A DNA stretch of 64,000 bases from CAYXSX01 sp964467925 (GCA_964467925.1 CAYXSX010000001.1:310001-374000), one strand, 5' to 3'; counted from the first letter of the stretch, positions 18,844 to 28,553 are shown. The notes: generated by a model not told the origin, from the sequence alone. Numbers and translations are program-made.

Positions 18844-19183
18844 GGTCTGCATCAATAACTAGTGTGCCGGGGTAGATTGAATTCACCCGCGCCTCTAGCC
18901 CGCCAGCGCACATCATCACCGCCATACATTCCTCTTGGTTTACCTTCTGATTACCGTCAGAATCTGCAACCCGTGCCTGAGCCATATCGAGGTACAAGAG
19001 ATGTTTTGTACAAATCGACTTTCCCGTCAGATCCTGCTTGGCCGCCTGTACAAACTCCTTGAACAAGTCAGGCGATATGCGAGCCAACTTAAAAACGCCG
19101 GTTCCATGAGCAAAATTAACCATGCATGCTTCAGCGGCTGCGTTAATATCCCATACGTTCTTTAAAGTAAGCGAGTGTGACAT
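18830..19183 (-). CDS. Hypothetical protein, 117 aa
   Basis: A 117-residue protein with four Cys (EACMVNF, SICTKHL, EECMAVMMCAGG). The acidic stretch ADSDGNQKVNQEECMAVM resembles a degenerate EF-hand-like loop (D-D-N), but this is weak. No family recognised. It is followed by a 15-bp perfect hairpin on the upstream side at 19263. Confidence 0.5.
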   Translation of the reverse strand: MSHSLTLKNVWDINAAAEACMVNFAHGTGVFKLARISPDLFKEFVQAAKQDLTGKSICTKHLLYLDMAQARVADSDGNQKVNQEECMAVMMCAGGLEARVNSIYPGTLVIDADPTAP

Positions 19184-19262
19184 AGTTTCGGCTCCATTGT
19201 GTATATCTTGAAGCCATGCAAACTATACGCACACTAAAATTATGTCAACCATATATCCCCAA

Positions 19263-19297
19263 AATGTCATCACCCGCTTTATGCGGGTGATGACATT
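19263..19297. terminator. Perfect 15-bp hairpin downstream of the glutathione S-transferase gene
   Basis: Arms AATGTCATCACCCGC and GCGGGTGATGACATT flank a 5-nt loop. On the minus strand it stands 31 bp after the GST stop and is followed by TTTT, so it may terminate that transcript. Its ends also match the GTCAT...ATGAC repeat family, and it could be a minimal copy. Confidence 0.55.
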
Positions 19298-19327
19298 ATT
19301 TATGGCTGACTTTGAGCAACAACAATC

Positions 19328-19951
19328 CTAAGCCGCCGCTTTATACTCCACGCCCTCATCGGCAATAGCCGCCTGAAATGACGGACGCCCGGTTACCGTT
19401 TTCAGGAACTCCTTAGTCTTCGGGCCGAATTGAGGTTTTTGCGGCACGAAATCCCAATTCGCCATAACGGCCAGATAGCCGTCTCCGGCGGTGAAATTCT
19501 TGCCCGTGATATACGGCCCGCCGCTTTGCTCCAGTTGCTGTTCCACCTGATCCCATTGTTTCTGCACGCCGTCACAGGCGGCTTTGACAAGCTCTTCGGA
19601 TGCGTTATTGCGCGTGGCGAACAGCACCTTGGAATAGGCCGGATGCATCGTGGAATTGGCGAACATCAACCATTGCAACGCTTGCGCCCGTTCGAACCCC
19701 TTGGCCGGGATTACCTTGTGGCCGTGCTTGTCGTTCAGATAAACAATCATCGCTGCGTTTTCGCTCAAGAGTCCGTCCGGCGTCTTTAACGCCCCCACCT
19801 GCCCGCGCGGATTGATTTTCAGATATTCCGGGCTGCGCTGCTCGCCCTTGGATAAATCGACCTTATAAAGGTCGTAATCCACCCCAAGCTCCTCCAGCAC
19901 CACATGCACGGACATAGAGCAAACTCCCGGGGAATAATATAAAGTATACAT
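19328..19951 (-). CDS. Glutathione S-transferase
   Basis: A 207-residue two-domain GST. The thioredoxin-like N-terminal domain (1-80) has YYSPGVCSMSVHVVLEELG and the glutathione-binding LLSENAAMIVYL with the Glu-Asn/Ser pair. The helical C-terminal domain includes FTAGDGYLAVMANW, the N-capping-box region. Cys10 places it near the bacterial beta-class enzymes. Likely role is conjugation or reduction of electrophiles. Length is typical. Confidence 0.9.
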   Translation of the reverse strand: MYTLYYSPGVCSMSVHVVLEELGVDYDLYKVDLSKGEQRSPEYLKINPRGQVGALKTPDGLLSENAAMIVYLNDKHGHKVIPAKGFERAQALQWLMFANSTMHPAYSKVLFATRNNASEELVKAACDGVQKQWDQVEQQLEQSGGPYITGKNFTAGDGYLAVMANWDFVPQKPQFGPKTKEFLKTVTGRPSFQAAIADEGVEYKAAA

Positions 19952-20038
19952 GACAAATCCTTTCGCTAATCACTTATGCGAATGAATTAAGTTCGCCGCT
20001 TTTTTGGGCAAGAGCGCGGGAGATAAAAAAACCGATTG

Positions 20039-20680
20039 TCACGGCGCGGGATTGGATAATTTTATATCTGCGGCTGCGCAGGTATAAAAATCAGTCCGGT
20101 GTGCACCCACATGCTTGAGAAGGGACTCACGCCGCACGTTAAAAGAAAAACCTAAAGACTTATACAATTGGATAGCCTCCGGAGTATCTAAGCTGGTGTT
20201 TTTAAGCACCCCCGCTCTGGTAACAAACTCTACAATCAGCTTTGCTGTGCCGGATTCTCTGGCAAGCTGTTTAAGCGTGTTGGACATGGCTTCGCGCCCA
20301 TATCCTTTTCCTCGCTCAGAAGGGACAAGAAAAGGGGTGACATGAAAATTACCTTCTTTATCTCTTATGGCCCGTATAATCCCTATAATGTCATCACTGG
20401 ACGCTTTAAAAATAAAGCGAAATATTTGATCCCTTGTTTTCCTTGTATCCTTACTCTGAAAATACCGCACATAGAGCCTTCTTTTATCATCTTTTATCTC
20501 TCTCATTTTATTCCACCGCATATGCTGTAAAAATGCGCGGTCATCTTTTTCAAAAAGGCGTCTTAAGGCCGGAATATCCGTTTGTTTAAGTGGTCTTACA
20601 CATAACCTGCGTGTACGCACCGGTCTTTGCAGATGCGGTATAGGCTTGTTTTTAGAGAATGGCCTTAGAGATTTTTTCAA
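20039..20680 (-). CDS. GNAT family N-acetyltransferase
   Basis: A 213-residue protein with the RimJ/RimL-type GNAT pattern: RTRRLCVRPLKQTDIPALRR near the start and the acetyl-CoA-binding motif LVPSERGKGYGREAM (R-x-x-G-x-G) in the middle, then AIQLYKSLGF. The acceptor is unknown. It overlaps the upstream gene at 20677 by 4 bp, so the pair is probably co-translated. Confidence 0.82.
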   Translation of the reverse strand: MKKSLRPFSKNKPIPHLQRPVRTRRLCVRPLKQTDIPALRRLFEKDDRAFLQHMRWNKMREIKDDKRRLYVRYFQSKDTRKTRDQIFRFIFKASSDDIIGIIRAIRDKEGNFHVTPFLVPSERGKGYGREAMSNTLKQLARESGTAKLIVEFVTRAGVLKNTSLDTPEAIQLYKSLGFSFNVRRESLLKHVGAHRTDFYTCAAADIKLSNPAP

Positions 20681-21045
20681 ACTGGCTCCGCTCCGGCCTG
20701 TGCATATTCCGTTTCCCTTGCCACAGTATCTTGTAATTGCTGTTGCAAAGAAAAAAGTCGTTCCAAATTCTCGTTTTCTCCTGCTCTTCTCTTATAAGGT
20801 TCCGTAACAAGAGAAAAGGTATCGACATATTCCCCAACAGCCACAAGCTTCCCATATTTGGCTGCAAAGCTTAAATTCATACACAGATGCACCAGAGAAT
20901 GATGAATCCTCCAATACATGTATTGAGGGTCAGGAGGCTTTGCTTGCTTGCCTTCCTCTGTTACGCCAAGTGGAGCAATCGCCATCGCTATATCGGCAAG
21001 ATCTTCCTTAATCTTCAGAACGGCAGCTTTAAACTCTTCCCGCAT
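20677..21045 (-). CDS. Hypothetical helical protein, 122 aa
   Basis: A 122-residue predicted all-helical protein (EEFKAAVLKIKEDLADIAMA, YMYWRIHHSLVHLCMNLSF). No family recognised. Its stop overlaps the GNAT start, so it may regulate or be a substrate of the acetyltransferase; that is inference. Confidence 0.55.
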   Translation of the reverse strand: MREEFKAAVLKIKEDLADIAMAIAPLGVTEEGKQAKPPDPQYMYWRIHHSLVHLCMNLSFAAKYGKLVAVGEYVDTFSLVTEPYKRRAGENENLERLFSLQQQLQDTVARETEYAQAGAEPV

Positions 21046-21128
21046 TATATTGCCCTGTAGTTTTATATTTGAACACGCATATAATTTATATGGAAAATAT
21101 TATTGGCAAAGATTAAACTACAATATTT

Positions 21129-21578
21129 TTAAGAATCACATTCAGCCGTCGGTGTTTGCGCTTCAGATTGTACCCGCACCACCCTGAGTCCGCCGACACA
21201 CTCCAGAACCGCTTCACATTGAACTCGAGTAGCATGAGGGAATTTAGAAAACACACCCGTATATTCGATTCCGTCAATAATCCTAGCGTTTCTATTAAAC
21301 CCTTCGGATAAAGGGGCCAGATGACGCCTAACATTTTTCTTAAATGCATCAAATAAAAGTTTATCTATTTCTAATTGATGATGACGATCCCCGTCGAAGT
21401 AACGAGCCTTATGATTCCCAAGGGAAATCTGGTGGACACAGTGTGATGTACAGAAGGCAACACTATCTAAGCCTGCAACCGTGACATCCCCCTTTTTGTC
21501 AACCACAAGCTTGCCCTCTTCATAAAATCCAGTGTTTTTTTCGGTTTCTTGGCCAAAACCTTCATATTCATGGGACAT
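21129..21578 (-). CDS. Hypothetical protein, 149 aa
   Basis: A 149-residue soluble protein with DKKGDVTVAGLDSVAFCTSH and VQCEAVLECVGGLRVVR. No family recognised. It is divergent from uvrA; the parS palindrome lies between them. Confidence 0.5.
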   Translation of the reverse strand: MSHEYEGFGQETEKNTGFYEEGKLVVDKKGDVTVAGLDSVAFCTSHCVHQISLGNHKARYFDGDRHHQLEIDKLLFDAFKKNVRRHLAPLSEGFNRNARIIDGIEYTGVFSKFPHATRVQCEAVLECVGGLRVVRVQSEAQTPTAECDS

Positions 21579-21738
21579 AATAAAAAACCTTTCTCATAAA
21601 AACTACGAATTGCGATAATCTAATAATGACTTTTTTACATTATGTCAACAAATGTTCTTTTTGCCTTTTACCGCCACCGCTCCATATAAATGCAATATTT
21701 TGCGGCAAAGATCTGGATTTGCCGTTTTTTTGCTGCTA

Positions 21739-21754
21739 TGTTTCACGTGAAACA
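21739..21754. promoter_or_regulatory. parS: parS centromere site (ParB binding)
   Basis: The perfect 16-bp palindrome TGTTTCACGTGAAACA matches the bacterial parS consensus exactly. parS is bound by ParB for chromosome segregation and is normally found close to oriC. It stands 23 bp before the uvrA start codon. I saw no second copy in the window. Confidence 0.9.
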
Positions 21755-21777
21755 TAACGAGAACATTTAGGGTTTAA

Positions 21778-24627
21778 ATGCTAACAAAAATATCCGTCCG
21801 CGGCGCGCGGGAACACAATCTCAAAGACATTAACGTGGATATGCCGCGCGACAAGCTTATCGTGATTACGGGGCTATCAGGCTCGGGCAAATCGAGCCTC
21901 GCTTTCGATACGATTTACGCGGAAGGTCAGCGGCGCTACGTGGAGAGCCTCTCCGCCTATGCGCGCCAGTTCCTTGAGCTCATGCAAAAGCCGGATGTGG
22001 ATAGTATCGAAGGGCTTTCCCCCGCTATTTCCATCGAGCAAAAAACAACGAGCAAAAACCCGCGTTCCACCGTCGGAACAGTTACAGAAATTTACGACTA
22101 TATGCGTCTTTTGTGGGCGCGGGTTGGTATTCCCTATTCTCCCGCCACCGGCAAGCCGATCACATCCCAAACGGTGAGCGAAATCGTCGACCGTATTCTC
22201 GCCATGGGAGACGGGACGAAGCTTTACATCCTCGCCCCCATCGTACGCGGGCGTAAGGGCGAGTACCGCAAAGAATTCAAAGAGCTTCAGGCCAAGGGTT
22301 TCCAGCGTATCAAGGTTGACGGCACGCTCTACGAAATCGCCGAAATTCCCGCCCTCGATAAACAGATCAAACATGATATCGAGGTTGTCGTTGACCGCCT
22401 TGTCGTAAAACCCGATATGGGTAACCGCCTTGCCGATTCCGTGGAAACCGCGCTGCGCCTTGCCGACGGGCTTGTTATTACCGAGAACGCTGAAAACGGC
22501 GCACAGGAAATCTTCAGCGAGAAATATGCCTGCCCGGTTTCCGGCTTTACTATCCCTGAGATCGAGCCGCGCCTGTTCTCTTTCAACAATCCGCACGGTG
22601 CCTGTCCGTCTTGTGATGGCCTCGGCAAAAAAATGTACATGGATGAAGCGCTGGTAGTGCCCGCCCCATCTAAATCATTGGCTAAAGGTGCGATTGAACC
22701 ATGGTCGAAAGGTTTCGCGCCGTTTTATATGCAAGCACTGGAGGGCGTGGCGAAGCACTACAAATTTTCCATGGATACGCCGTGGGAAAACTTGCCCCGC
22801 AAATATCAGGAAATCGTGCTCTATGGCTCAGGCAACGAAGCAGTGCCAATCACATACGAAACCAAATCGGAAAGCACTTGGAAATCGAATAAGCCGTTCG
22901 AGGGCGTGATCCCTTCTCTTGACCGCCGTCTGATAGAAACCGATTCCAATTCCGCGCGTGAAGAGCTTTCGAAATATCAAAACTCCGCCCCTTGTGAAGC
23001 CTGTGAGGGCGCGCGCCTGAAACCCGAAGCGCTGGCTGTAAAAATAGATGGCAGACATATCAGTGAAGCCGGAAATTACAGCATTGAAGAAGCGCAAAAA
23101 TGGTTTGCAGGTATTGATAAAACTCTCAACAAACAACAATCACAAATCGCCGAAAAGATTTTGAAAGAGATCAATGAGCGCCTGACTTTCCTTCATAATG
23201 TGGGGCTTGATTACCTCAACCTCTCCCGCGCCTCCGGTACGCTCTCCGGCGGGGAAAGCCAGCGTATCCGCCTCGCCAGCCAGATCGGCTCCGGCCTTAC
23301 AGGCGTGCTTTATGTACTGGACGAGCCCTCTATCGGCCTGCACCAGCGTGATAATAACCGTCTTTTAGAAACCCTAAAAAGACTTCGTGATCTGGGCAAT
23401 ACCGTCATCGTGGTGGAACATGACGAGGATGCCATCCGTATGGCCGACCACCTGATCGATATGGGTCCGGGTGCAGGCGTTCATGGGGGACGCGTCGTAG
23501 CCGAAGGCACGCCGGAAGAAGTATTCAAATCACAGCGCTCCATGACTGCCGCCTATATGACAGGCAAAAAAGAAATCTCTATTCCTTCCGAACGCCGCAA
23601 AGGAAAAAAAGGCCAATCTATCGAAGTCATCGGCGCCAGCGGCAACAACCTTCAAAACGTCTCGGCAAAAATTCCGCTCGGTACTTTTACGTGCGTGACA
23701 GGTGTGTCGGGCTCCGGCAAATCGACCTTTACCATCGACACATTATTCCGCGCCGCCAGCCGCACCCTCATGAAATCCAAGGAAATCCCCCTGCCCTATA
23801 AGGACATCAAGGGCCTCGAATTCGTGGACAAAGTGATCGATATCGACCAGTCACCGATTGGCCGCACACCGCGCTCCAACCCCGCGACCTATACCGGCGC
23901 ATTTACCCCCATCCGCGAATGGTTCGCCGGACTGCCCGAAGCCAAGGCGCGCGGCTATGGTGCGGGACGGTTCAGCTTCAACGTTAAAGGAGGGCGCTGC
24001 GAGGCATGCTCCGGCGATGGCGTGATCAAGATCGAGATGCACTTCCTGCCCGACGTTTATGTGGAATGCGAAACCTGCGGCGGCAAGCGCTATAACCGCG
24101 AAACGCTGGAGATCAAATATAAGGACAAATCCATCGCCGATGTGCTGGATATGACGGTAGAGGAAGCCGCCGATTTCTTCAAGGCTGTACCCTCTATTCG
24201 CGACAAGATGGAAACCCTGAAAGACGTCGGCCTTACCTATATTAAGGTAGGACAACAAGCCACCACCCTGTCCGGTGGAGAGGCACAGCGTGTTAAACTT
24301 TCCAAGGAACTGTCAAAACGCTCCACCGGTAAAACGCTTTATATACTGGATGAACCCACAACAGGGCTCCATTTCGAAGACGTGCGCAAATTGCTGGAAG
24401 TGCTCCATAAACTGGTGGATCAGGGCAATACAGTTGTTGTGATCGAACATAATCTGGACGTTATCAAAACGGCGGATTATCTGATCGATATCGGCCCCGA
24501 AGGCGGGCATAAGGGCGGCACGATCGTCGCCCAGGGCACGCCGGAAGATATTTGTAAGGTCAAAGAAAGCTACACAGGCCATTTCCTCGCCCCCATGCTG
24601 AAAAAGAAGAAGAAACTGGCGGCATAA
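21778..24627 (+). CDS. uvrA: Excinuclease ABC subunit A
   Basis: A 949-residue UvrA, the damage-sensing ATPase of nucleotide excision repair. Two ABC ATPase modules are present, with Walker A motifs GLSGSGKSS (near 34-42) and GVSGSGKST (642-650), and ABC signatures LSGGESQRI and LSGGEAQRV. Two zinc-binding Cys clusters are visible: CPVSGF...CPSCDG and CEACSGDG...CETCGG. The C-terminus ends in Lys residues. Length is normal. The parS site sits directly upstream. Confidence 0.98.
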   Translation: MLTKISVRGAREHNLKDINVDMPRDKLIVITGLSGSGKSSLAFDTIYAEGQRRYVESLSAYARQFLELMQKPDVDSIEGLSPAISIEQKTTSKNPRSTVGTVTEIYDYMRLLWARVGIPYSPATGKPITSQTVSEIVDRILAMGDGTKLYILAPIVRGRKGEYRKEFKELQAKGFQRIKVDGTLYEIAEIPALDKQIKHDIEVVVDRLVVKPDMGNRLADSVETALRLADGLVITENAENGAQEIFSEKYACPVSGFTIPEIEPRLFSFNNPHGACPSCDGLGKKMYMDEALVVPAPSKSLAKGAIEPWSKGFAPFYMQALEGVAKHYKFSMDTPWENLPRKYQEIVLYGSGNEAVPITYETKSESTWKSNKPFEGVIPSLDRRLIETDSNSAREELSKYQNSAPCEACEGARLKPEALAVKIDGRHISEAGNYSIEEAQKWFAGIDKTLNKQQSQIAEKILKEINERLTFLHNVGLDYLNLSRASGTLSGGESQRIRLASQIGSGLTGVLYVLDEPSIGLHQRDNNRLLETLKRLRDLGNTVIVVEHDEDAIRMADHLIDMGPGAGVHGGRVVAEGTPEEVFKSQRSMTAAYMTGKKEISIPSERRKGKKGQSIEVIGASGNNLQNVSAKIPLGTFTCVTGVSGSGKSTFTIDTLFRAASRTLMKSKEIPLPYKDIKGLEFVDKVIDIDQSPIGRTPRSNPATYTGAFTPIREWFAGLPEAKARGYGAGRFSFNVKGGRCEACSGDGVIKIEMHFLPDVYVECETCGGKRYNRETLEIKYKDKSIADVLDMTVEEAADFFKAVPSIRDKMETLKDVGLTYIKVGQQATTLSGGEAQRVKLSKELSKRSTGKTLYILDEPTTGLHFEDVRKLLEVLHKLVDQGNTVVVIEHNLDVIKTADYLIDIGPEGGHKGGTIVAQGTPEDICKVKESYTGHFLAPMLKKKKKLAA

Positions 24628-24661
24628 GGCTTAACACGGAGGGGCGGAGAAAAAACATTCC

Positions 24662-24762
24662 GTCATTGCGAGGACCCCGGCCTTGAGCCGGGGGACGCGG
24701 CAATCCAGAGCAACAAGCGCCATTACTAGATTGCTTCATCGGCGCTGCCTCCTCGCAATGAC
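24662..24762. repeat. Interspersed palindromic repeat (GTCATTGCGAG type)
   Basis: Starts GTCATTGCGAGGACC and ends CTCCTCGCAATGAC, with inner GCAATCCAGAG and TAGATTGCTTC. It follows uvrA directly and could end its transcript. Confidence 0.8.
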
Positions 24763-24813
24763 GTTTCAGGAACTTCGCCGCTTCGTTACAAAGGCAGGGA
24801 GAGAGAGATTTTT

Positions 24814-25059
24814 CACCACGAAGACACCAAGGGCACAAAGAAGCACAAAGGTTTTATTTACCATCAAGCACACCAAGATTACCAAGCGCCCCCCTTGCCA
24901 TCCCGAGCGAAGCCGAGGGATCTTCGTAGTAAGATAGAAACAAGATCCCTCCACTTCGCTTCGCTCCGGTCGGGATGACAAAAAAAGGGGGATTGGTAAA
25001 CTTGGTGGTTCAAAGTTTTTACGGATTGCTTCACCGCCTCCTGGTGTGTTGCAATGACG
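24814..25059. repeat. Cluster of nested palindromic repeats
   Basis: Outer arms carry CACCACGAAGACACCAAGG and related CACCAAG/ACCAAG units on the left and AAACTTGGTGGTTCAAAG on the right. Between them sits a GTCAT-type element (24897-24979: CCATCCCGAGCG to GGTCGGGATGAC). A right half of another element (GGATTGCTTCACC to GCAATGACG) follows. Together with 24662-24762 this fills the gene-free stretch 24628-25205. Confidence 0.7.
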
Positions 25060-25205
25060 ATTCAGGAAATGCGGCACTTTGGAAAATAAAAATAACTTAT
25101 TAAAATCAATTATTTAAAATATTATATTGCATTTTAATAATTTTTTATGGTAACATCAGGTAAATCGAATATTAACAATTTTGAACAACTTATACGAGGT
25201 ATAAA

Positions 25206-25637
25206 ATGGCTTCAGACGCAGCAACAGATGCAGCATCAAAAGGGAAAAGCGCCATAGCGTGGGCTTTTAACCAACTACATCCTTTTGGCCAAAATGGAAA
25301 ACTTGGCAGAACGCTTCTCTATACAACTTCTCTGGCAGGTATTGGTGCCGCTGCAGCGTTTGCAACAGGCGGGCTCAGCCTTCCCTTTAACACCGCAATC
25401 GCCAGCATGGTAGCAGCTCCCGGCGCTGCGGCAGGTACAGTAGCGACAACAGCAGCCACGCAAGGCTTCCTGCCTACCGTTGGCAGTGCCCTTGGCGAGT
25501 ATCTGGCTCACGCAGGCAATGGCGTGGCATTCTTGGGACAAACCGGTGTTGATATCATTAACAACGGAGACTGGGCAAAGTTCGCAAGCGCAGCCAATGA
25601 CATGGGTGACGCACTTATGCCCACAGGCACCAGCTAA
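25206..25637 (+). CDS. Small Ala/Gly-rich hydrophobic protein
   Basis: A 143-residue protein, strongly enriched in Ala, Gly and Thr. Hydrophobic stretches (TLLYTTSLAGIGAAAAFATG and AIASMVAAPGAAAGTVATTA) could span the membrane as helical pairs. No cleavable signal is obvious. No family recognised. A bacteriocin- or holin-like role would fit the composition but there is no direct support. Upstream DNA is very AT-rich with GAGG just before the ATG. Confidence 0.55.
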   Translation: MASDAATDAASKGKSAIAWAFNQLHPFGQNGKLGRTLLYTTSLAGIGAAAAFATGGLSLPFNTAIASMVAAPGAAAGTVATTAATQGFLPTVGSALGEYLAHAGNGVAFLGQTGVDIINNGDWAKFASAANDMGDALMPTGTS

Positions 25638-25640
25638 CCC

Positions 25641-26873
25641 CTAAAACTGCATGTTCTCAAACATGCCGTAAATCGGGCCGAAAACGGCTACGGCGATCCA
25701 AAGGATCATTCCACCGAGGATCGCCGTCATCATCGGTTCGATCATCGAAATAACGCCTTGGACCGTTTCATCCACGTCATTGTTGTAAAATTCCGCGATC
25801 TGGTCGAGAACATCGGCCATTTTGCCTGATTCCTCGGCAATCCGCACCATCTGCACCACCATGACGGGGTATTCGCCGCTGGCGTGCAGGGCATCGGAAA
25901 GCGTGGCGCCGCGCGCCATTTCGTCATGCACGTCCACCAGGGTCTTTTCCATCGCCATGTTGCCCACCGTGACCTGCGCGGTTTTAAGACATTGGAGAAG
26001 CGGAATTCCGGCGGTAAACAGCGCGCTGACGGTGTAGGCGAACTGCGCCACGTCGATCTTGCGCACAAGCTCCCCTATGACGGGGATTTTGAGGATCATC
26101 GCATCGGTGGTGAACCGGAAACGATCGGAAAGCTTGCGCATGGCCGACACCCCGCCCGCCACCAGCACAATACCGATGAGCAGCACATACCAGTAATTCT
26201 GGAAGAATGAGGAGGTCGCCACCAGCGCGCGGGTGAGGAAGGGCAATTCCTCCTTGCTGTCCATCGCGGTCAGGAAATCGATAATCTGGGGCACGACAAA
26301 GCCCATCATCACCACCACGGTGATAATAATGGCGATCGTCAGGATAATGGGGTAACGCGTGGCCTTGCGCACACGCCGGTTCATATCGTCCACCCATTTG
26401 AGATACTGGATCAGGTAACGGTACGCCCCGACCATATCGCCGGTTTGCTCGCTCGCCTTGACGATGGCCACGTATAACTTCTTGAAAATATGGGGAAACT
26501 GACTCATCGCTTCGGACATCGACGCCCCTTCGGAGACCAGACGGTGCATTTCATCCACCACATTGACGAAATTCTTGTTCGAAATCGCCGCGCGGGAATG
26601 CGCCAAAGCCTCCAGAAGCATCACGCCGGAGGCCTGCATCTGCTCTAACTGTATGAAAAACTGTAATAAATCGCGGATCGGCACCTTGCGCTTTTGCGGC
26701 GAAAACAGCCACGTGCTGCGCGGTTTCATCTGCGAGGCACGTATAAGCTCTATACCTACATCCGCCAGACGTTTGGCAAGGTGGTTCTCGTCCGAGGCCG
26801 ACAAAACCCCGTAAACCGTACGCCCGCGCTTGTTGATTGCCTTATACCGATAGGTGTTCAGCTCGACAGCCAT
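25641..26873 (-). CDS. Type II secretion / type IV pilus inner-membrane F protein (GspF/PilC family)
   Basis: 410 residues from ATG 26873; the frame extends to 26903. Starts AVELNTYRYKAINKRGRTVYG and contains the two repeated T2SS-F domains (RDLLQFFIQLEQMQASGVML and KIDVAQFAYTVSALFTAGIP). Three transmembrane segments are visible: IILTIAIIITVVVMMGFVV, YVLLIGIVLVAGG and the C-terminal AILGGMILWIAVAVFG. It is the platform protein of secretion or pilus assembly. No other secretion gene is nearby, so its apparatus must be encoded elsewhere. Confidence 0.92.
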   Translation of the reverse strand: MAVELNTYRYKAINKRGRTVYGVLSASDENHLAKRLADVGIELIRASQMKPRSTWLFSPQKRKVPIRDLLQFFIQLEQMQASGVMLLEALAHSRAAISNKNFVNVVDEMHRLVSEGASMSEAMSQFPHIFKKLYVAIVKASEQTGDMVGAYRYLIQYLKWVDDMNRRVRKATRYPIILTIAIIITVVVMMGFVVPQIIDFLTAMDSKEELPFLTRALVATSSFFQNYWYVLLIGIVLVAGGVSAMRKLSDRFRFTTDAMILKIPVIGELVRKIDVAQFAYTVSALFTAGIPLLQCLKTAQVTVGNMAMEKTLVDVHDEMARGATLSDALHASGEYPVMVVQMVRIAEESGKMADVLDQIAEFYNNDVDETVQGVISMIEPMMTAILGGMILWIAVAVFGPIYGMFENMQF

Positions 26874-27158
26874 GAAAGTCCTTTCCCACAAACCTCTTTT
26901 CATTGTACGGGCAAAAACGCCCTTTTTCCACCGCTTGTTTTACATTTTGGCGCGTTTTTAAGCCCGTATTGCCGCGCCCCGGAAATATAATTGCGGCAAA
27001 CGCCGCGCGCAAAGCCGCAAGACGGCGCAACGCGGAGTCCCTTGAAAAATCAAGCGAAAAAACTGGACATTTCTTTTAAAATCGCGTATAAACGAGTCAT
27101 AAATTTTCACTGGTTTGTAATTTTATTTTTAAAACGGCAGTGACGGGAAGTTTTAATT

Positions 27159-27590
27159 ATGGCGACAGCAAGAGAACAATTGATTGGTGCGTTCATGGGG
27201 GTATCAATAGCCCTTGGCGGGGCTGGAACCGCTATGGCAAATGACGGGGTAAAAGTCTCGGACTTGATGGCCCAAGACCCCATAAAAAGAGCGCTCTATG
27301 TTTCCGACAAGGCTAGTGATCGCATAGTTTACCTAGGACGCACATATGGTGGAAAAGCCTTGGAATGTCTAAGCCCTCTTTTCACCCGCATGACTAGCAA
27401 TAATGGGGAGGCAGGTTTAGCTCCCGGCCACGCAGAAACATTAGGTTTTCTACGTTTTGCTTATACCAATGGTTATGCTAACGCTTCCGCTGTAGATGCT
27501 ATCAATTTGGCAGTAGATAAAATTGCAATTAATACATGCGGCGTGAGCAGAGAACAGGCTAAAGCCCCGATCCCGGGAGGGACAGGCTAG
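27159..27590 (+). CDS. Hypothetical secreted protein, 143 aa
   Basis: A 143-residue protein with a likely signal peptide (LIGAFMGVSIALGGAGTAMA, cleavage after AMA near residue 27). The mature part has two Cys (ALECLSP and INTCGVS) and looks helical. No family recognised. Its 3' end overlaps the convergent gene at 27559 by about 30 bp. Confidence 0.6.
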   Translation: MATAREQLIGAFMGVSIALGGAGTAMANDGVKVSDLMAQDPIKRALYVSDKASDRIVYLGRTYGGKALECLSPLFTRMTSNNGEAGLAPGHAETLGFLRFAYTNGYANASAVDAINLAVDKIAINTCGVSREQAKAPIPGGTG

Positions 27591-28302
27591 GCTGTTTAAT
27601 AATTTCATTTTGATTTCCACCTTCGCTAATTGGTTCAGGACCACCTAACGAAGAAAGGGTGTCTTTCATTTCTTCTCCCATTAAAGTCCCTACCCCCTTG
27701 TTTGCAATCTCCACTTCCTTTTCTTGGACTTCTTCTGGTTTCAGTATTGTCTGAAATTCTTTGTTATATTCTTTTTTGCTCTCAAGATGTGCTTTCAACT
27801 GTTCAGGCGTGGCTTCGCCGCGAGCAACCGCATCGGCCAACAACATAGCCCGGTTATAATAATCTGCCTTGTCTTGTTCCTGCTTAATTTTAGCAGCACT
27901 TGCACCGGAAGATTTAAGCTGACGAACCTGTTCCGAAGCCTTGTTATAACCCTCCGAAGCAGCATCACGGATATCACCAAGACGTACGGGCATTTGCCTG
28001 CCGCCGATATTCAACGTGATCGGACGGTTATAAGCAGCCGCGATAGCCGCCATATAGAAGCTGTCATTTGTTTTTGATTTTTGGGCAGCAGCGGCCTGCT
28101 GCTGCTTATCCTCGACCCCATAACGATTGATCCGGCCTGAAGCTACGTCGGCCAAATCCTCTTGGAAGAGTTTGTACTTTTCGTCCACTCTTTCCACAGA
28201 AGCGAGGTTGCGCGCATCCTGCTCAATTTCAGCAATATTGCTTTGAGATTCCTGCGCGTCCGCTTCTAAATCATTATCACCAAACTCTATCATCATCCCC
28301 AC
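27559..28302 (-). CDS. Hypothetical charged helical protein, 247 aa
   Basis: A 247-residue hydrophilic protein rich in Glu, Gln, Lys and Ala, probably largely coiled coil (EEVQEKEVEIANKGVG; KSSGASAAKIKQEQDKADYY). A small motif AAYNRPITLNIGGRQMPV lies in the middle. No family recognised. Start could be ATG 28302 or the ATG at 28296. Confidence 0.6.
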   Translation of the reverse strand: MGMMIEFGDNDLEADAQESQSNIAEIEQDARNLASVERVDEKYKLFQEDLADVASGRINRYGVEDKQQQAAAAQKSKTNDSFYMAAIAAAYNRPITLNIGGRQMPVRLGDIRDAASEGYNKASEQVRQLKSSGASAAKIKQEQDKADYYNRAMLLADAVARGEATPEQLKAHLESKKEYNKEFQTILKPEEVQEKEVEIANKGVGTLMGEEMKDTLSSLGGPEPISEGGNQNEIIKQPSLSLPGSGL

Positions 28303-28522
28303 CGAATTTAATTTAATTCAGCTACACTGTTATAAAATCACGGTTTTTCCGCGTTTTGGCCAAGGTTGTATCCCTGGTCGCACTATCATCTTAAAGAAGA
28401 AACATTAAAAGATTATGTAAAATATATTGGATTTTAGATAAATTCGAAATTAATTTTAGATATTTGGCAAAAACGGGGGTTTTGGGCGGTAAAACACCCT
28501 GAAATCAGGGCTTTTGCGCGGT

Positions 28523-28553
28523 AGATCCTTCAGGGCAAGCCCTTCAGGATGAC
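28523..28553. repeat. Partial copy of the palindromic repeat
   Basis: Contains AGATCCTTCAGGG and CCCTTCAGGATGAC, the right half of the GTCATCCTGAA-type element. The left half is absent. Confidence 0.65.
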
